Below, one piece after another: positions 48,359 to 48,646 of a stretch of 48,646 bases of DNA. Origin of the DNA: a virus. The notes under the pieces are model-generated. The model saw nothing but the letters and a program-made list of their open reading frames with translations, made no database searches and had not been told where the DNA came from. The stretch covers positions 1-48,646 of IMG/VR virus record IMGVR_UViG_3300008448_000144; one strand, given 5' to 3'. Each line of letters starts with the position of its first letter. Position 1 is the first letter of the stretch. The position numbers were made by a program, and so were the translations under genes.

Positions 48359-48367
48359 GCAAATGTA
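48359..48367 (-). promoter_or_regulatory. -7 element TACATTTGC for the 44-residue gene
   Basis: TACATTTGC ends three bases (CAC) before ATG 48355, with CTTG about 20 bases upstream as a possible -33. Confidence 0.55.
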
Positions 48368-48400
48368 AACCTAAAAGTTGAAAGTTTCAAGATGTCTTTG

Positions 48401-48412
48401 TACCTATAGGTA
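48401..48412. repeat. 12-bp perfect palindrome
   Basis: TACCTATAGGTA reads the same on both strands. It lies about 45 bases upstream of the 48355 start, near the first GGAAAGT copy, and could be a binding site. Confidence 0.45.
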
Positions 48413-48417
48413 TAATA

Positions 48418-48607
48418 CCGGAAAGTATCAGATGTGCGTACTATTTAGGTAACCCCCCCAGATCCTGCGCCCGGCCCCCGACCGGAAAGTCGATTATTTT
48501 GGGCCACCCCCCTCGGCTTTTGGAAAGTCCGGCCCGAATCTTTGGCGTTTTGGGTAGGTGCTCCCGCCGTGCCCGTGCTCCCGTCCCGCGCCCGCGCCCG
48601 CTCCCCC
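48418..48607. other. GC-rich C-run array with GGAAAGT repeats at the right edge
   Basis: No gene is visible. GGAAAGT occurs at 48420, 48484 and 48522 (twice as CCGGAAAGT). C-runs of three or more bases pack the interval, for example 48453-48459 and seven runs at 48563-48607, so the - strand carries a strong G-quadruplex motif. The row at 48541 has 45 G/C of 60, against roughly 35-50% elsewhere. It may be a packaging or terminal region, or an assembly edge. Confidence 0.5.
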
Positions 48608-48646
48608 GTTCTGCGATGGAAACTGCGGAAACGCTCAGAGTTTCCT

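Noticed and set aside
1-48646. tRNA genes, insertion sequences, integrase or attachment sites
   Set aside because: I saw no cloverleaf, transposase, integrase or terminal repeat on either strand; a tRNA scan was not run.

Overview
The window reads as the late (virion and lysis) half of a tailed podovirus-type phage of a Bacteroidota host, most likely Crassvirales (crAss-like) or a close sister lineage, probably aquatic. Host evidence from the sequence: nearly every recognisable promoter carries the Bacteroidota -7 element TAnnTTTG, Shine-Dalgarno sites are absent, leaders are A-rich, and one structural protein carries a BACON domain. Lineage evidence: the order terminase, portal, scaffold, major capsid protein, ring protein with an LNK..GYITPEEFN N-terminus, second ring protein, and a 1958-residue muzzle/stabilisation protein that opens NKDLDERLIPDGQYRDAMN. 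These lineage calls rest on recall of family patterns, not on a database search.

Layout. 1-2623 (+ strand): the end of a class II ribonucleotide reductase, a noncoding stretch with three hairpins, a small ORF and an HTH-metallophosphoesterase; this is the edge of an early/replication module that continues to the left. 2620-15506 (- strand): a 3190-residue polyvalent giant protein, two internal-virion-like proteins, a GNAT-like protein and a tail-associated protein. 15524-31737: muzzle, ring proteins, capsid, scaffold, portal, large terminase and a small packaging-associated protein. 31734-36457: a tandem GroES-like protein, many small conserved phage proteins, a lipoprotein shaped like a unimolecular spanin and two holin candidates. 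36469-43406: two paralogous receptor-binding fibres, a beta-roll repeat fibre and small accessory proteins. 43476-45707: a + strand winged-helix-like gene overlapping a chaperonin pair (GroEL then GroES). 45780-47618: small lysine/arginine-rich proteins and an L,D-transpeptidase-like lytic enzyme. 47619-48015: noncoding, with iteron-like CGACAC repeats and an AT-rich block, a candidate origin. 48016-48355: two short genes. 48356-48646: noncoding, with an extremely GC-rich C-run array at the right edge.

How it works together: from 47.6 kb down to 2.6 kb the module is read on the - strand with stop/start overlaps (ATGA, TAATG) inside operons and compact terminator-plus-promoter junctions between them. 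In at least eight genes the -7 element ends exactly three bases before the ATG, which predicts leaderless mRNAs. Capsid-region genes and groEL instead have A-rich leaders of 16-22 bases. The phage supplies its own chaperonin, plausibly to fold capsid or fibre proteins, and delivers large internal proteins with its DNA. Eleven genes listed here are too short or too shifted to appear as long ORFs and were read by hand.
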